Shown here piece after piece: positions 1 to 6,702 of a DNA stretch of 7,977 bases. The DNA is from Comamonadaceae bacterium (GTDB taxonomy: Bacteria > Pseudomonadota > Gammaproteobacteria > Burkholderiales > Burkholderiaceae_C). Within the stretch, counting starts at the first letter, position 1. Every line of letters begins with the position of its first letter. Under the pieces are notes generated by a model. It had not been told where the DNA came from. It did no database searches and saw only the letters and a program-made list of their open reading frames with translations. The stretch lies in contig CANGZO010000104.1 in the NCBI GenBank assembly GCA_947458305.1, forward strand, positions 1 through 7,977, written 5' to 3'. The position numbers were made by a program, and so were the translations under genes.

Positions 1-530
1 GGCGTGTCGTGCCACACATTGGGCCCCAGACGCGGCAGCATCACGGCCCGAATCGGCGTTCCTTGTGCCGCGTATTGGGCGATGAGCTGGGCCACTTCTT
101 GCGCCGCCGCAGGGCTGCCGGGGTGGTGATAGGCGGTCAGTGGGACATGACCGACTTTCATCACGAAATACGGGGTAATGGGCGGCAGCAATTCGGGCCC
201 GGTGGCATTCAGGCTCAAAGCGACGCCATGCGTGCTGTGGGTGTGGATGACGCAGCGCGTGGAGGGGGCATGCAGGCAGGCTGCAGCGTAAATCTGACGG
301 TGCAGAGCGATGGTCTTGCTCGCCTTGTCGCCGCTGATTTGCTGGCCTTGCAGATCCAGCTTGGCCAATCGGGCCGGGTCCAGCCAGCCCAAGCAGGCGT
401 CCGTGGGGGTGATCAAAAAACCATCGTCCAGGCGCACGCTGATGTTGCCGGCGGTGGCGTGCACATAGCCTCGGGCAAAAAGACTTTGCCCGACGCGGCA
501 CATTTCTTCACGGGCTTGGGATTCGTTCAT
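1..530 (-). CDS. otnC: Class II aldolase/adducin family protein, OtnC-like (partial, 3' end outside window)
   Basis: Read leftwards from ATG at 530, 176 codons are present; the C-terminus lies beyond the window edge. Seen: an N-terminal TAGNIS motif (residues 26-31), TPTDACLG (41-48), SGDKASK (66-72), a metal-binding-style HTH pair (H96, H98) and PPITPYFVMK (116-125). This order matches the class II aldolase/adducin fold and most closely 3-oxo-tetronate 4-phosphate decarboxylase (OtnC), which in known pathways makes dihydroxyacetone phosphate from a phosphorylated C4 keto-acid in the cytoplasm. Odd: the catalytic Glu normally following the SK of this motif is Thr73, and the third zinc His of the usual NHG motif is replaced (PRLGP, Leu168). 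Activity is therefore uncertain. A GGAG ribosome site lies about 8 bases before the start, and the gene follows the phosphatase by 17 bases, so they are probably co-transcribed. The family call is firm; the exact OtnC function is an inference. Confidence 0.72.
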   Translation of the reverse strand, partial: MNESQAREEMCRVGQSLFARGYVHATAGNISVRLDDGFLITPTDACLGWLDPARLAKLDLQGQQISGDKASKTIALHRQIYAAACLHAPSTRCVIHTHSTHGVALSLNATGPELLPPITPYFVMKVGHVPLTAYHHPGSPAAAQEVAQLIAQYAAQGTPIRAVMLPRLGPNVWHDT

Positions 531-547
531 GCGGTGGCTCCGGGGGG

Positions 548-1294
548 TCAATCTTCTAGCAACAGTTGCTGCAAAGCGCTTGTTTCTTGAGGGCTCAGGC
601 CAATGGCCCCGTGCAGGTAGTCACGCATGCCGCCATGCTGCGCATCCACCGCATCAAAAGCCGCCTGCAAAAACGCGGGCTGTACCTGCCACAGCACTTT
701 CATCACATGGGGGTGCCCGTTGCCTTCCATGCGCGGGTCGCGCCGGTACAGCTGGTTGGTCAACAGGTAATCGTGCTCTATCGTTGCGCGCTCAACGCCC
801 AGCGCCGACAGCAGCAGGGCCGCTGCAAACCCCGTGCGGTCCTTGCCAGCGGTGCAGTGAAACACCTGCGGTGTGGGCTGCTCCAGCAGGTGCTTCAAAA
901 ACCGGCCAAAGGTGGCGGCGTTGTGGTTCACGAAATCGCGGTAGGTCTCGCGCATCAGGTCCACGGTTTCCTCGGTGGTGGGCACCACGCCTTGCGCCAC
1001 CAGGGCCTGCATGCGGGCGATCACGGTGGGCTCGATGGTCAGCGCTACACGCTGCACACCCGGTATGGCGTAGGGCGTTGCTGTGTACTCGGCCGCCCCA
1101 CGAAAGTCCAGACTGTGCCCGATGCCCAGCGATTGCAGGCGCAACAGGTCTTCGTCCGTCAGGCCTGCCAAGTGGTCTGAGCGGAACACCTGGCCCCGTC
1201 GCACGCGGCGGCCATCGGCATTGCGGTAGCCGCCAACATCACGGAAGTTCGAGGCGCCTTGCAGCAGGGCCATGGGTACTGGGTTCATGCGCAT
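548..1294 (-). CDS. Tyrosine/dual-specificity protein phosphatase (Y_phosphatase3 type)
   Basis: A 248-residue protein. Seen: an N-terminal GASNFRDVGGY block (residues 13-23), RSDHL (38-42), SLDFRGAAEY (61-70) and the complete P-loop HCTAGKDRTG with nucleophile Cys147 and phosphate-binding Arg153. The order NFRDVGG, then a DxR motif, then HCxAGKDRTG is that of the bacterial Y_phosphatase3 family, which includes mycobacterial PtpB. Such enzymes hydrolyse phosphotyrosine, phosphoserine/threonine or phosphoinositides by a cysteinyl-phosphate intermediate. No signal peptide is evident, so it is probably cytoplasmic. Substrate unknown. Start choice: the reading frame stays open to 1501, but the extra residues do not look like this family and would run into the kinase gene on the other strand. 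ATG 1294 is preferred, with ATG 1288 or 1271 as alternatives; none has a strong ribosome site. It heads a two-gene unit with the aldolase-like gene. Confidence 0.85.
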   Translation of the reverse strand: MRMNPVPMALLQGASNFRDVGGYRNADGRRVRRGQVFRSDHLAGLTDEDLLRLQSLGIGHSLDFRGAAEYTATPYAIPGVQRVALTIEPTVIARMQALVAQGVVPTTEETVDLMRETYRDFVNHNAATFGRFLKHLLEQPTPQVFHCTAGKDRTGFAAALLLSALGVERATIEHDYLLTNQLYRRDPRMEGNGHPHVMKVLWQVQPAFLQAAFDAVDAQHGGMRDYLHGAIGLSPQETSALQQLLLED

Positions 1295-1430
1295 CCAATC
1301 AACAATCAATTCACAGCCATAAAGCGCTATTGTCGTGTGCCGGCAAAAGGGCATCCGTTGCCCTAGGCGACAAGGCTTCAAGCGCTCTGAACGAGGTTTG
1401 TCAGGGCTGAACCAAGCCAAGGGCCAACAG
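1295..1430. promoter_or_regulatory. Divergent intergenic region between phosphatase and histidine kinase
   Basis: These 136 bases separate two genes read in opposite directions and must hold both promoters, unless the kinase is read from elsewhere. No convincing sigma-70 pair stands out on either strand. A small inverted repeat with AGGGCA and TGCCCT arms and a 5-base spacer lies at 1348-1364. It could be an operator or a leader hairpin. AGCGCT occurs twice (1323-1328 and 1381-1386). Inference only. Confidence 0.4.
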
Positions 1431-2684
1431 ATGGCACACGGTTTGCTTGTCATGGGCATGCACCTTGAAATGACGCCTCCATTGACCGGCACCGCCCTCA
1501 ACCCCGGTCACATGCCCGTGACAGACGCCTGGCGCGACCCTTTGGGCCTGATGCTCGCATCCACAGGGGAAGGGGTTTTCGGGGTCGATCTGGAGGGTTT
1601 GTGCGTCTTCATCAATCCGGCAGGCGCCCGCATGATTGGCCTGGAGCCTGAGCAGGTGCTGGGCCAGAATATGCATGTGCTCACCCACCATTCGCATGGG
1701 GATGGCTCGCACTACCCGTTGGACGACTGCCCGATCTACAACGCCTTTCGCCAAGGCCAGCCTTGCCGCATCGACAGCGAAGTGTTCTGGCGTGCAGACG
1801 GCAGCAGCTTCCCGGTGGAGTACTCGAGCTACCCGGTGTTCGACCAAGGCCAGGTGCGTGGCGCGGTGGTCACTTTTGTGGACATCACTGAACGCAAGCA
1901 GGCCCAGGACGCCTTGCACCAGGCCAAGACCGAGCTGGAACAACGCGTGGCCGAGCGCACCCAGGCGCTCGAAACCGCTTTGCAGCAACTGCGCGAGTTG
2001 GCCGCTTGGTCCGAGGCGGTGCGTGAAGAAGAACGCACCCGCATCGCCCGCGAGGTGCACGATGAGCTGGGCAGTTTGCTGGTGGCACTCAAGATGGATG
2101 TCGGCTGGCTGGACAAGCGCTTGTCCGAGCAGGAGCAGCGGGCAGCTGTTGAGGCGCAAGCCATGCGCGAGAAGATGCGGGGCAAGTGTCAGAACATGAG
2201 CCGCCTGATCGAGAACGCGGTGGTCAATGTGGGCCGCATCATCACCGACCTGCGCCCCAGCATTCTGGACCACCAGGGCTTGTGGGACGCCTTGGCGTGG
2301 CAGGCCCAGGAGTTTGTGCAGTCGGCCGAGCAAGAACTCAAGTGGTGCATGGACCTGAATGTGCAACGTGTCTTGCCCGAGCCCATGGCCATGGCGGTGT
2401 TCCGCATTTTTCAGGAGATGCTCAGCAACGTGGGGCGACACGCCCGCGCCCGCATGGTGGATGTGGACATCGTGGAACGCGAAGGCTGGCTGCACCTGTC
2501 GGTGGAAGACGACGGTTGCGGGGCCGAGGCGCAGGTCTTCGAGTCGGCGCAGGCCTACGGCATCATGGGCATGCGCGAGCGGGCACGCCACTTTGGCGGC
2601 GTGATCGACGTGGACAGCCAACCCGGCCGGGGCACCCGCATGCGGCTGTCCATGCCTTTGCCCAATTGGGAGACTGCGCCATGA
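1431..2684 (+). CDS. PAS-domain sensor histidine kinase, NarL-partner (HisKA_3) type
   Basis: A 417-residue kinase. Domains in order: a short N-terminal tail; a PAS domain at about residues 38-155 ending in FVDITERK; a coiled coil at about 155-200 (QAKTELEQRVAERTQ); a dimerisation box with phospho-acceptor His210 in REVHDELG; and an HATPase_c domain from about 315 to the end, with N-box Asn333, a VEDDGCG box and YGIMGMRERA. The HisKA_3 His box followed by DELG is typical of kinases that pair with NarL/LuxR-type regulators, and such a gene follows immediately. No membrane segment is seen, so sensing is probably cytoplasmic through PAS, whose signal is unknown. The PAS carries a HHSHGDGSHYPLDDCP stretch rich in His and one Cys. 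Start choice: ATG 1431 has AAGG about 8 bases upstream; the frame is open to ATG 1335, and ATG 1458, 1470 or 1512 are alternatives. The end overlaps the regulator start by four bases. Confidence 0.9.
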   Translation: MAHGLLVMGMHLEMTPPLTGTALNPGHMPVTDAWRDPLGLMLASTGEGVFGVDLEGLCVFINPAGARMIGLEPEQVLGQNMHVLTHHSHGDGSHYPLDDCPIYNAFRQGQPCRIDSEVFWRADGSSFPVEYSSYPVFDQGQVRGAVVTFVDITERKQAQDALHQAKTELEQRVAERTQALETALQQLRELAAWSEAVREEERTRIAREVHDELGSLLVALKMDVGWLDKRLSEQEQRAAVEAQAMREKMRGKCQNMSRLIENAVVNVGRIITDLRPSILDHQGLWDALAWQAQEFVQSAEQELKWCMDLNVQRVLPEPMAMAVFRIFQEMLSNVGRHARARMVDVDIVEREGWLHLSVEDDGCGAEAQVFESAQAYGIMGMRERARHFGGVIDVDSQPGRGTRMRLSMPLPNWETAP

Positions 2685-3349
2685 ATGCCACCGTGCGTGT
2701 GCTGCTGGGCGACGACCACAAGATCGTGCGCGAAGGCCTGAAGATGGTTCTGGCCGACGACCCGGGCTTGCTGGTGGTGGCAGAGGCCGATAGCGGTCCC
2801 GGCGTGCTAGACATGGTGCAGGCGCTGAAGGGCCCGCAAGGCGTGGATGTGGTGCTGCTCGACATCGCCATGCCCGGCATGGACGGGCTGGAGGTCTTGC
2901 AAGCGCTGCGGTGCGACTGGCCGGGGTTGCCCGTGCTCATGCTCAGCACCTACCCCGAAAAACAGTACGCGGTGCGCTGCATACAGCTAGGGGCCTCGGG
3001 CTATCTGAACAAAAGCACCGACCCGGATGACCTGATCGCAGCCTTGCGCCGTGTGGCAGCGGGGGGCATGCACGTCTCGCCAGCCACCGCCGAGGCCTTG
3101 GCCAGTCTGGTCAGCCAGGGCCGCACCAAAACCGGGATCGATAGGCTGTCGCACCGTGAGCACCAGGTCTATCTTTTGTTGACCCAAGGCCACAGCGTGA
3201 GCGAAATTGGTGCACAACTGAGCCTTGCGCCCAACACCGTGAGCACTTACCGTGCACGCATCCTGGAAAAGACCGGCACCAAGAACGATGTGGAGCTGGC
3301 TTTGTACGCGCAAAGCCTGAGCGGGAGCCAAGGCAGCATCGCAGGCTGA
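2681..3349 (+). CDS. NarL/LuxR-family response regulator
   Basis: A 222-residue regulator. The receiver domain (about 5-120) has the acidic pair Asp11-Asp12, phospho-acceptor Asp61 in LLDIAMPGMDG, Ser89/Thr90 in LSTY and Lys111. The C-terminal LuxR-type helix-turn-helix is at about 155-212 (LSHREHQVY, then VSEIGAQLSLAPNTVSTYRARI, where the canonical LTxRE is LSHRE). All residues needed for phosphorylation are present. It is predicted to be phosphorylated by the preceding kinase, dimerise and bind inverted-repeat operators. The ATGA overlap with the kinase indicates translational coupling. No target is shown by the sequence. The cyanate operon starts about 160 bases downstream, behind a terminator and a dyad, and is a candidate target. 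Confidence 0.93.
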   Translation: MNATVRVLLGDDHKIVREGLKMVLADDPGLLVVAEADSGPGVLDMVQALKGPQGVDVVLLDIAMPGMDGLEVLQALRCDWPGLPVLMLSTYPEKQYAVRCIQLGASGYLNKSTDPDDLIAALRRVAAGGMHVSPATAEALASLVSQGRTKTGIDRLSHREHQVYLLLTQGHSVSEIGAQLSLAPNTVSTYRARILEKTGTKNDVELALYAQSLSGSQGSIAG

Positions 3350-3351
3350 GT

Positions 3352-3377
3352 GGCTCAAAGCCTTGGCTTTGGGTTTT
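3352..3377 (+). terminator. Intrinsic terminator after the two-component genes
   Basis: Stem arms CTCAAAGC (3354-3361) and GCTTTGGG (3366-3373) form eight pairs, one of them G-U, around a CTTG tetraloop. A TTTT run follows. It starts two bases after the regulator stop codon. This suggests the kinase-regulator transcript ends here and the cyanate operon has its own promoter. Confidence 0.72.
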
Positions 3378-3393
3378 GTAGGGCCAGCCCTAC
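3378..3393. promoter_or_regulatory. Inverted-repeat candidate operator upstream of the cyanate operon
   Basis: GTAGGGC, a two-base CA spacer, and GCCCTAC form a perfect 7-base dyad. The short spacer makes it a poor RNA hairpin but a good site for a dimeric protein. NarL/LuxR-type regulators bind inverted repeats, and one is encoded just upstream. If the weak -10 at 3415-3420 is real, the dyad centre lies near -41, a common activator position. Binding is inferred, not shown. Confidence 0.4.
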
Positions 3394-3420
3394 ACCGCAT
3401 CGACAGTCGCACTGCTAAAT
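3392..3420 (+). promoter_or_regulatory. Weak candidate promoter for the cyanate operon
   Basis: A -10-like CTAAAT (3415-3420) lies 17 bases after a poor -35 (ACACCG, 3392-3397). A weak -35 is expected at activator-dependent promoters. This is a tentative reading; a second possibility is TTGGGT near 3448 with TTGCAT about 17 bases downstream. Confidence 0.25.
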
Positions 3421-3423
3421 GAA

Positions 3424-3435
3424 GCAGCGCGCTGC
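3424..3435. repeat. 12-base perfect palindrome in the cynA leader
   Basis: GCAGCGCGCTGC reads the same on both strands and lies about 75 bases before the cynA start. It could be a second protein-binding site in the leader or promoter region. In GC-rich DNA such palindromes also arise by chance. Confidence 0.3.
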
Positions 3436-3509
3436 AGATGGCACGGATTGGGTCTTTTCTGGCCCACAGCTTGCATAGACCTGAGCATCTTCAACAAAGC
3501 GAGGTTGCC

Positions 3510-4916
3510 ATGTCTGAATTTTTCGATCCGTACAACGCCGACCGCCCCCTGATGCTCAAGTGCAGTTGCGGCCGTGACCATTCACCCGCCGATCACCACG
3601 CCGCGGTCGCTGCCGATGCCGCTGCTGCGAAGTTGCGCGCCCGGTCCGAGACCGCCGAGTTCGAAGCCTACAGCCAGGAATTCATCGAAGCAACCTTGGT
3701 CAAGGCCTTGTTCCCGCAAGACCAGGAGCGTCGCATGTTCTTGCGCGCCGTGGGCAAAAAGACCGCCATGGCCGCCATTGCCAGCGTGCTGCCTGTGGCC
3801 AGCTTGCAGGCCTTGGCGCAAAGCAAAGGCCCCTTGGAAAAAACCAACCTCAAGATCGGCTTCATCCCGATCACCTGCGCCACGCCACTCATCATGGCCG
3901 ATCCATTGGGCTTTTATCAAAAGCAGGGCCTGAACGTGGAAGTGACCAAGACCGCAGGCTGGGCCTTGATCCGCGACAAGATGATCAACAAGGAATACGA
4001 CGCCACGCATTTCCTGTCGCCCATGCCCTTGGCCATCAGCATGGGTTTGGGCGCCAGCGCGACGCCCATGAACGTGGCGACCATCCAGAACATCAACGGG
4101 CAAGCCATCACGCTGGCCGTCAAGCACAAGAACAACCGCGACCCGAAGAACTGGAAGGGTTTCAAGTTCGCCGTGCCCTTTGATTACTCGATGCACAACT
4201 TCTTGCTGCGCTACTACCTGGCTGAGAACGGCATCAACCCCGACACCGATGTGCAAATCCGCGTGGTGCCGCCGCCAGAGATGGTGGCCAACCTGCGCTC
4301 GGGCAACATCGACGGATTTTTGGGGCCTGACCCTTTCAACCAGCGTGCGGTGTTCGACGAAGTCGGCTTCATCCACCTGCTGACCAAAGATCTGTGGAAC
4401 GGTCACCCCTGCTGCGCATTTGGCACCAGCACCGAATTCATCCAGAAGAATCCCAACACCTTCGCTGCGCTCTACCGCGCGGTGCTCACGGCCGCGGCCA
4501 TGGCACGCCAGCCGGGCAACCGTGAGCTGATTGCCAAAGTCATCTCGCCCGCGCAGTACCTGAACCAGCCCGAAGCCGTGATCGCCCAAGTGCTCACTGG
4601 CAAGTTTGCCGACGGCCTGGGTAAGGTGCAAAACGTGCCCGATCGTGCCGACTTTGACCCGATGCCATGGCAGAGCATGGCCGTGTGGATGCTCACGCAA
4701 ATGAAGCGCTGGGGCTATGTCAAAGGCGATGTGGATTACAGGCAAATCGCCGAGAAGGTCTTCCTCATCACCGATGCGCGCAAACACATGAAAGAGCTGG
4801 GCCACAGCTTTGCGGCCACCACGCCTTATCCCAAATACAAGATCATGGGCAAAGAGTTTGATCCGGCAAAGCCCGAGGACTACATCAAGAGCTTTGCGAT
4901 CCACAAAATGGGCTGA
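3510..4916 (+). CDS. cynA: Tat-exported ABC transporter substrate-binding protein, NrtA/CmpA/CynA family
   Basis: A 468-residue protein. Residues 1-73 form a hydrophilic extension with a KCSCGRDHS motif (Cys18, Cys20, His24, then His29-His30). A twin-arginine motif follows (ERRMFLRAVG, Arg74-Arg75), then a hydrophobic stretch (about 85-100) and a likely cleavage site after ALA at residue 103. The mature part begins LKIGFIPITCATPLIMA and carries motifs of the nitrate/bicarbonate/cyanate binding family (KTAGWALIRDK, INGQAITLAVKHK, FAVPFDYSMHN, GFLGPDPFNQRA, GHPCCAF). It should capture the anion in the periplasm and deliver it to the permease. Cyanate is inferred from cynS in the same operon; by sequence alone nitrate or nitrite could fit. 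Start choice: ATG 3510 has GAGG six bases upstream; the frame is open to ATG 3438, which lacks one. The stop is five bases from the permease start. Confidence 0.88.
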   Translation: MSEFFDPYNADRPLMLKCSCGRDHSPADHHAAVAADAAAAKLRARSETAEFEAYSQEFIEATLVKALFPQDQERRMFLRAVGKKTAMAAIASVLPVASLQALAQSKGPLEKTNLKIGFIPITCATPLIMADPLGFYQKQGLNVEVTKTAGWALIRDKMINKEYDATHFLSPMPLAISMGLGASATPMNVATIQNINGQAITLAVKHKNNRDPKNWKGFKFAVPFDYSMHNFLLRYYLAENGINPDTDVQIRVVPPPEMVANLRSGNIDGFLGPDPFNQRAVFDEVGFIHLLTKDLWNGHPCCAFGTSTEFIQKNPNTFAALYRAVLTAAAMARQPGNRELIAKVISPAQYLNQPEAVIAQVLTGKFADGLGKVQNVPDRADFDPMPWQSMAVWMLTQMKRWGYVKGDVDYRQIAEKVFLITDARKHMKELGHSFAATTPYPKYKIMGKEFDPAKPEDYIKSFAIHKMG

Positions 4917-4921
4917 GGCAC

Positions 4922-5788
4922 ATGAAAACCACGCACCTCAATTTGCGCGCGGCCATGGTCTCGCTGCTCATGTTCCTGGTCTTCCTGGGGGCGTGGCAGC
5001 TTTCAGCCACGGCCCCAACGGTGGCAGGCGCAGCCAAGGCAGGCATGACGGCCGAAGAAATCGAATACCAAAAGATGATGGGTAAGGACCCCGGCGCGGT
5101 CAAAAGCACCGGTTTTCCGCCACCGCTGGAGGTGGGCAAGGCCATGCTGGGCCACTTGGCCGATCCTTTTTATGACAAAGGCCCCAACGACAAAGGCATT
5201 GGCATTCAGCTGGCGCATTCGCTGGGTCGGGTGGCCTTGGGCTTTTTCTTGGCCGTCTTGGTGGCCTTGCCGGTGGGCTTCATGATCGGGATGTCGCCCC
5301 TCATGCGCAAAGCCTTTGACCCCTTCATCCAGGTGCTCAAACCCATCAGCCCGCTGGCGTGGATGCCACTGGCGCTGTACACGCTCAAGGATTCCGAAGT
5401 CAGCGGCATCTTCGTCATCTTCATCTGCTCAGTCTGGCCCATGCTCATCAACACCGCCTTTGGTGTGGCTGCGGTCAAGCGCGAATGGCTCAACGTGGCC
5501 AGCACGCTGGAAGTGCAACCGCTGCGCAAAGCCTTTTTGGTGATCTTGCCCGCCGCGGCGCCGACCATCGTGACCGGCATGCGCATCAGCATGGGCATCG
5601 CCTGGCTGGTGATCGTGGCCGCCGAGATGCTGGTGGGTGGCACGGGGGTGGGCTACTTTGTGTGGAACGAGTGGAACAACCTGTCGCTGGTGAATGTGAT
5701 CTTCGCGGTGCTGGTGATTGGCGTGGTGGGCATGTTGCTGGACCTGGCGTTTGCCCAAGTGCAAAAGGCGGTGACCTATGTGGAGTGA
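4922..5788 (+). CDS. cynB: ABC transporter permease, NrtB/CynB family
   Basis: A 288-residue inner-membrane protein. A first membrane segment at about residues 11-30 is followed by a longer, mostly hydrophilic periplasmic-type stretch (about 31-95). The BPD_transp_1 core comes next, with about five further hydrophobic segments. The EAA-type cytoplasmic loop that contacts the ATPase starts near Glu188 (EWLNVASTLEVQPLRKAF, then LPAAAPTIVTGMR). The segment PISPLAWMPLALY is typical of NrtB/SsuC/TauC-type permeases. A single permease gene implies a homodimer. GAGG five bases before ATG 4922 supports the start, and the gap to the binding-protein stop is only five bases. Its role in the operon is the membrane channel for cyanate; specificity is inferred from the neighbours. 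Confidence 0.9.
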   Translation: MKTTHLNLRAAMVSLLMFLVFLGAWQLSATAPTVAGAAKAGMTAEEIEYQKMMGKDPGAVKSTGFPPPLEVGKAMLGHLADPFYDKGPNDKGIGIQLAHSLGRVALGFFLAVLVALPVGFMIGMSPLMRKAFDPFIQVLKPISPLAWMPLALYTLKDSEVSGIFVIFICSVWPMLINTAFGVAAVKREWLNVASTLEVQPLRKAFLVILPAAAPTIVTGMRISMGIAWLVIVAAEMLVGGTGVGYFVWNEWNNLSLVNVIFAVLVIGVVGMLLDLAFAQVQKAVTYVE

Positions 5789-5858
5789 CACCTCAGAACG
5801 ATCGCTGAAGGCACTTTTGCCGACCCCATTGACCGCATCTCCAACCAAGGCCCAAGCC

Positions 5859-6653
5859 ATGAACGCTTTCCTGCAAATCGAAAAACTGGGCAAGGCCTAC
5901 CAAAGTGACAAGCCGGTGTTTTCGGACGTGTCCTTCAATATCGACAAGGGCGAGTTCGTCTGCATCATCGGCCACTCGGGCTGTGGCAAAACCACGATCT
6001 TGAACGTGCTCGCGGGCTTGGACACGGCCACCGAAGGCCATGCCTTCATGGACGGCCGCGAGATCGCCGGCCCGAGCCTGGAGCGCGGCGTGGTGTTCCA
6101 AAGCCATGCGCTCATGCCCTGGCTCACGGTGCGGCAAAACATCGCGTTTGCTGTTCGGTCCAAGTGGCCTGAATGGAAGGCTGCGCAGGTCAATCTGCAT
6201 GTGGAAAAGCACGTGGGCATGGTCGGCTTGTTGCACGCCATCGACAAAAAACCCAGCCAACTGTCGGGCGGCATGAAGCAGCGCGTGGGCATTGCCCGTG
6301 CGTTTGCGATCCAGCCCAAGATGCTGCTGCTCGACGAGCCCTTTGGCGCGCTCGATGCCCTCACGCGCGGCACCATCCAGGACGAGCTGATGACCATCGT
6401 GCGCCAGACGCAGCAGACTGTGTTCATGATCACGCACGACGTGGACGAGGCCATTTTGCTGTCAGACCGCATCTTGCTCATGAGCAACGGCAACGAGTCC
6501 GGCGGCAGCTATGTGCCCGGTGGCTTGGCCGAAGTGGTGGTCAACCCGCTGCCGCGCGAACGCACCCGTGCCCAGTTGCACCACTTGCCGGGCTATTACG
6601 ACATGCGCAACCACATCGTCGACTTTTTGGTGTCTCGCGCCAAAGCCCATTGA
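5859..6653 (+). CDS. cynD: ABC transporter ATP-binding protein, NrtD/CynD family
   Basis: A 264-residue ATPase with all functional motifs: Walker A GHSGCGKTT (38-46), Q-loop Gln81, signature LSGGMKQR (135-142), Walker B MLLLDEP (155-161), D-loop GALDAL (163-168) and switch His193 in ITHDVDEA. The C-terminal tail (LPRERTRAQL, PGYYDMRNHIVDFL) is typical of NrtD-type proteins. There is no fused binding-protein-like domain as in cyanobacterial NrtC. It powers import from the cytoplasmic face of the permease. Start choice: ATG 5859 has AAGG about eight bases upstream, and MNAFLQIEKL begins like family members. The frame is open back to ATG 5778 inside the permease gene, which would add 27 unrelated residues. 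The gap to the permease stop is 70 bases with no evident terminator. Confidence 0.92.
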   Translation: MNAFLQIEKLGKAYQSDKPVFSDVSFNIDKGEFVCIIGHSGCGKTTILNVLAGLDTATEGHAFMDGREIAGPSLERGVVFQSHALMPWLTVRQNIAFAVRSKWPEWKAAQVNLHVEKHVGMVGLLHAIDKKPSQLSGGMKQRVGIARAFAIQPKMLLLDEPFGALDALTRGTIQDELMTIVRQTQQTVFMITHDVDEAILLSDRILLMSNGNESGGSYVPGGLAEVVVNPLPRERTRAQLHHLPGYYDMRNHIVDFLVSRAKAH

Positions 6654-6702
6654 TTCTTTCTTTTCTCCAGATTTATCTTCAACTCCCCTCAAGAGGTCTT
6701 TC

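Noticed and set aside
529..1410. Long plus-strand open frames opposite the phosphatase
   Set aside because: They are antisense shadows of a well-supported gene, with Arg/Ala/Gly-rich composition and no domain motifs.
1335..1430. Upstream ATG 1335 as kinase start
   Set aside because: The added 32 residues are basic and low in similarity to any sensor region, and ATG 1431 has a ribosome site.
1295..1501. N-terminal extension of the phosphatase frame to 1501
   Set aside because: The extra residues do not resemble the family, which starts near the GASNFRDVGG block, and would overlap the opposing kinase gene.
1401..2621. 406-codon minus-strand open frame opposite the kinase
   Set aside because: His/Leu/Ala-rich shadow typical of GC-rich third-position bias; the plus strand encodes clear PAS, HisKA_3 and ATPase motifs.
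2186..2680. N-terminal extension of the regulator frame to 2186
   Set aside because: It lies wholly inside the kinase gene; the receiver domain starts at MNATVRVLLGDD from ATG 2681.
3582..4904. 440-codon minus-strand open frame opposite cynA
   Set aside because: Antisense shadow; the plus-strand frame carries the conserved binding-protein family motifs.
3510..4916. Nitrate (NrtA) rather than cyanate specificity
   Set aside because: It cannot be excluded from this protein alone, but cynS in the same operon and the absence of nitrate or nitrite reductase genes favour cyanate.
5778..5858. ATG 5778 as start of the ATPase
   Set aside because: It overlaps the permease end and adds 27 residues not seen in this family; ATG 5859 has a ribosome site and a family-like start.
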